Assembly (NCBI RefSeq): GCF_001477495.1
Contig: NZ_LDTF01000036.1
Location: forward strand, 1-64,000
Length of the DNA stretch: 64,000 nucleotides
Reading direction: 5' to 3'
Origin: Sphingomonas yabuuchiae
Lineage (GTDB): Bacteria; Pseudomonadota; Alphaproteobacteria; Sphingomonadales; Sphingomonadaceae
The notes under the pieces are model-generated. The model was not told the origin of the DNA. It was given only the letters and a program-made list of their open reading frames with translations, and made no database searches. This document shows, one piece after another, positions 62,060 through 64,000 of this stretch; the first letter of the stretch is position 1; every line of letters begins with the position of its first letter. The position numbers and the translations under genes are program-made.

Positions 62060-62181
62060 CTCCCCGGCACGGGGAGGTGGCAGGCCACAGGCCTGGCGGA
62101 CGGGGGCTTCCGCAAGGTACGTCCTTAGCGGGGAGCCCCCTCCACCATGCTGCGCATGGTCCCCCTCCCCGTGCCGGGGAG
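62060..62181. repeat. Long palindromic intergenic repeat
   Basis: CTCCCCGGCACGGGGAGG (62060-62077) is the exact reverse complement of 62164-62181, and each arm is itself nearly palindromic. The stretch between them holds further GC-rich inverted segments (for example caccatgctgcgcatggt). It fills the gap between the TSUP gene and the convergent ahpD-like gene. The shape suggests a dispersed REP/MITE-like element, and it may also end both transcripts. Confidence 0.75.
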
Positions 62182-62189
62182 AACTCCGA

Positions 62190-62711
62190 TTACGCTACCG
62201 CCGAGTGGACGGTGGCCACCGCCTGCATCACCGCCGCGATGCGGACGGCGGTCTGGATGACCTCCGCCGACGCACCGGCCTTCTTTAGCACCGCCTCATG
62301 CGCATCAATGCACATGCCGCAGCCGTTGATCGCCGACACCGCCAGGCTGAACAGCTCGAAATCGATCTTGTCGATACCCGGTGCGCCGATCACGTTCATG
62401 CGCAGCTTGGCGGGCATGTTGCGATATTCCTGGTTCCCGGCCAGATGGGTGAAGCGGTAATAGACGTTGTTCATCGCCATCACCGCCGCCGCCGCGCGCG
62501 CCGCATTGGCGGCTTCGGGCGACAGCTTGGGGGCGCATTCCGCCTCGGCGGCTTCGACCAGCGGCTTGTGGCCGGTGCCATGCGCGCAGGCGAGCAGCAG
62601 GCCGTACTTGCGCTGATCGTTCAGCACCGGCTCGTTGAGCAGCGAGCCGACGTTCAGGCGGATGTCCTTGGCGAAGTCGGGCAGCTGCCCGGCAAATTCC
62701 TTGAGTGACAT
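62190..62711 (-). CDS. ahpD: AhpD-like alkylhydroperoxidase
   Basis: The 173-residue helical protein carries the redox site AINGCGMCIDAHEAVLKKAG (Cys-x-x-Cys with the downstream His) of the AhpD/CMD family. The N-terminus MSLKEFAGQLPDFAKDIRLN fits AhpD. It probably reduces AhpC-type peroxiredoxins or acts directly on peroxides. It is on the same strand as and downstream of ahpC (about 125 bases), and the cluster is completed by divergent oxyR. Confidence 0.92.
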   Translation of the reverse strand: MSLKEFAGQLPDFAKDIRLNVGSLLNEPVLNDQRKYGLLLACAHGTGHKPLVEAAEAECAPKLSPEAANAARAAAAVMAMNNVYYRFTHLAGNQEYRNMPAKLRMNVIGAPGIDKIDFELFSLAVSAINGCGMCIDAHEAVLKKAGASAEVIQTAVRIAAVMQAVATVHSAVA

Positions 62712-62835
62712 GAAGGGGATTGCTCCAGATAAACGACGCCCCAGTCCGGACCGCCGATCCGCGATGGACCAGCGACCCTCGCCGGGGCGTCGGAAATGTT
62801 GGGTCCGGGGACGTCAACGCCCCCGGACGACGGGA

Positions 62836-63381
62836 TTACTCGGCCGCGAGCTGGAGGACGTCGTCGCCCTTGTTCCAGTTGCACGGGCACAGCTCGTCGG
62901 TCTGCAGCGCGTCGAGGACACGCAGCGTCTCGGCCGGGTTGCGGCCGACGTTCAGGCCGTTGATCGTCACGTGCTGGATGACATTGTCGGGATCGATGAT
63001 GAAGGTCGCGCGATACGCGACATGCTCATTCTTGTCGACGATACCCAGCGCGTCAGCCAGGACGCGGCCATTGTCCGCGATCCAGGGGAAGTCGGCCGCG
63101 GCCAGATCCGGGTCCGACTTGCGCCACGCCAGGTGGACGTGCGCGGTGTCTGTCGACGCGCCGATCAGCACGGCGTCGCGGTCCTCGAAGTCGCCCTTCA
63201 GCTCGGAATAGCCCACGATCTCGGTCGGGCACACGAAGGTGAAGTCCTTCGGCCAGTAGAACAGGACCTTCCACTTGCCCTCATAGGAGGTGTCGCTGAT
63301 CGTCTCGCCGGCGGGCAGCGCGTTGGTGCCCTGCTGGACGGGAACGGTGAATGCGGGGAGCTTGTCTCCAACGGTCAACAT
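62836..63381 (-). CDS. ahpC: Alkyl hydroperoxide reductase C-type peroxiredoxin
   Basis: The 181-residue two-Cys peroxiredoxin has the peroxidatic Cys in FYWPKDFTFVCPTEIVGYSE and the resolving Cys in TDELCPCNWNKGDD. It reduces hydrogen and organic peroxides with electrons probably from AhpD. AAGGAGG lies ahead of the ATG. The 154-base gap to divergent oxyR should contain the OxyR-controlled promoter. Confidence 0.95.
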   Translation of the reverse strand: MLTVGDKLPAFTVPVQQGTNALPAGETISDTSYEGKWKVLFYWPKDFTFVCPTEIVGYSELKGDFEDRDAVLIGASTDTAHVHLAWRKSDPDLAAADFPWIADNGRVLADALGIVDKNEHVAYRATFIIDPDNVIQHVTINGLNVGRNPAETLRVLDALQTDELCPCNWNKGDDVLQLAAE

Positions 63382-63535
63382 GGCAATCTGCCTCCTTCTT
63401 TGAAAATTCGGCTCCAGCCATCCTCTCGCCACGTCGGCGGTTGGCCCGCCTGTATTCGTTGCAGCGACGGATATGGGGACTGGCGCCTTTGATCCAACAA
63501 GCTATTTGTCACATCGCAATCGACTGAGACGATCA
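63382..63535. promoter_or_regulatory. Divergent ahpC/oxyR control region
   Basis: This 154-base gap lies between ahpC and oxyR. CTAT-N7-ATCG at 63502-63516 resembles the central part of the OxyR motif (CTAT-N7-ATAG) with one mismatch; the outer elements are poor. A site 20 bases before the oxyR start would suit autoregulation, while the ahpC promoter would lie towards 63400. Confidence 0.35.
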
Positions 63536-64000
63536 ATGGCCGCGACCTACCTACCGACCTTGAAACAGTTACAATATCTCGTGGCCCTGCAGGACCATGG
63601 CCATTTCGGCCGGGCGGCGGATGCGTGTTTCGTGACGCAATCCACGCTGTCAGCGGGCCTGCGCGAACTGGAAACGCTGATCGGTGTGACGCTGGTCGAG
63701 CGGACGCGGCGTGTCGTGCGCTTCACGCCGCTGGGCGAGCGGATCGCCGACAAGGCCCGCCGCGTCCTGCGCGAGGCGGACGAGCTGGGCGACATGGCCC
63801 GCGCCGCCGGACGGCCATTGTCGGGCGAGATGCGCATGTCGGTGATCCCGACCATCGCCCCTTTCATGCTGCCGCGCATCCTGCCCCGTCTGCGGCGCGA
63901 CTTTCCCGACCTGAAGCTGTTCCTGCGCGAGGAGCCCAGCGGCCCGGCGTGCGAGCGTCTGCACAACGGACGAACCGATTGCGTGCTGCTCGCCCTCCCC
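63536..64000 (+). CDS. oxyR: LysR-family peroxide regulator OxyR (cut by window end)
   Basis: The first 155 codons of a LysR regulator are present: helix-turn-helix QLQYLVALQDHGHFGRAADA, then FVTQSTLSAGLRELE and TLVERTRRVVRFTPLG, then the start of the effector domain (MRMSVIPTIAPFMLPRILPR). The residues match OxyR better than generic LysR, and the divergent position next to ahpC and ahpD supports it. The redox cysteines lie beyond the window. Confidence 0.9.
   Translation, partial: MAATYLPTLKQLQYLVALQDHGHFGRAADACFVTQSTLSAGLRELETLIGVTLVERTRRVVRFTPLGERIADKARRVLREADELGDMARAAGRPLSGEMRMSVIPTIAPFMLPRILPRLRRDFPDLKLFLREEPSGPACERLHNGRTDCVLLALP

Overview
The window is high-GC DNA from an alphaproteobacterium, most likely a Sphingomonas-type sphingomonad. 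The host part supports this through a phoR-pstSCAB-phoU-phoB operon, a DUF2794 protein, a DUF5818-like protein, an HprK-related-kinase-A/PqqD-like operon and GTTC-N7-GTTC SOS boxes. This assignment rests on gene content and recognised families, not on a computed phylogeny. No tRNA, rRNA or CRISPR array was seen.

Host left flank (1-9.5 kb): a two-component pair (histidine kinase cut by the window edge), a gamma-carbonic anhydrase and malate synthase G lie as one tightly packed minus-strand run, with a divergent LysR regulator. A DUF808 membrane protein, a DUF5818-like protein and a large periplasmic-propeller diguanylate cyclase follow.

Genomic island (about 9.53-40.94 kb, 31.4 kb): it sits inside the 5' end of dinB (DNA polymerase IV). 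The left junction keeps a 5' dinB fragment that ends prematurely. The right junction carries an island-supplied replacement 5' end, so dinB reads through intact at 40.9-42.0 kb. The junctions share GCCTTCTATGC within a 39-bp stretch matching at 33 positions. A tyrosine recombinase is next to the right end, and a perfect SOS box lies between it and dinB. Cargo, left to right: (i) a four-gene operon with a HelD-like helicase carrying a nuclease-like insertion; (ii) a short Argonaute system of SPARDA type (DUF4365-APAZ nuclease plus short pAgo) with a third AlbA_2/Schlafen-like gene; (iii) a six-gene BREX/DISARM-related operon (HTH regulator, DUF499 ATPase, small protein, DUF1156 methylase, membrane protein, PLD-SNF2 helicase); (iv) a fused GmrSD-type DUF262-DUF1524 nuclease; (v) a replication/control module (AlpA-like, unknown, CHC2-Toprim primase, two unknowns) rich in perfect intercistronic hairpins; (vi) an unfamiliar three-gene set with a possible RuvC-like protein, a Ser/Thr kinase and a 58-residue protein; (vii) two unknown genes and the integrase. 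This is a mobile anti-phage defence island.

Host right flank (41.9-64 kb): a two-component system with a GGDEF-EAL response regulator, glmS and glmU (UDP-GlcNAc synthesis), a phosphoglycolate phosphatase-like HAD protein, a four-gene HPr-rel-A operon that looks like a peptide-modification system, the complete Pho regulon core with a Pho-box-like site overlapping the end of phoR, a secreted Gln/Thr-rich protein, DUF2794-cysE, a TSUP permease, and the peroxide-defence genes ahpD, ahpC and divergent oxyR (cut by the window end).
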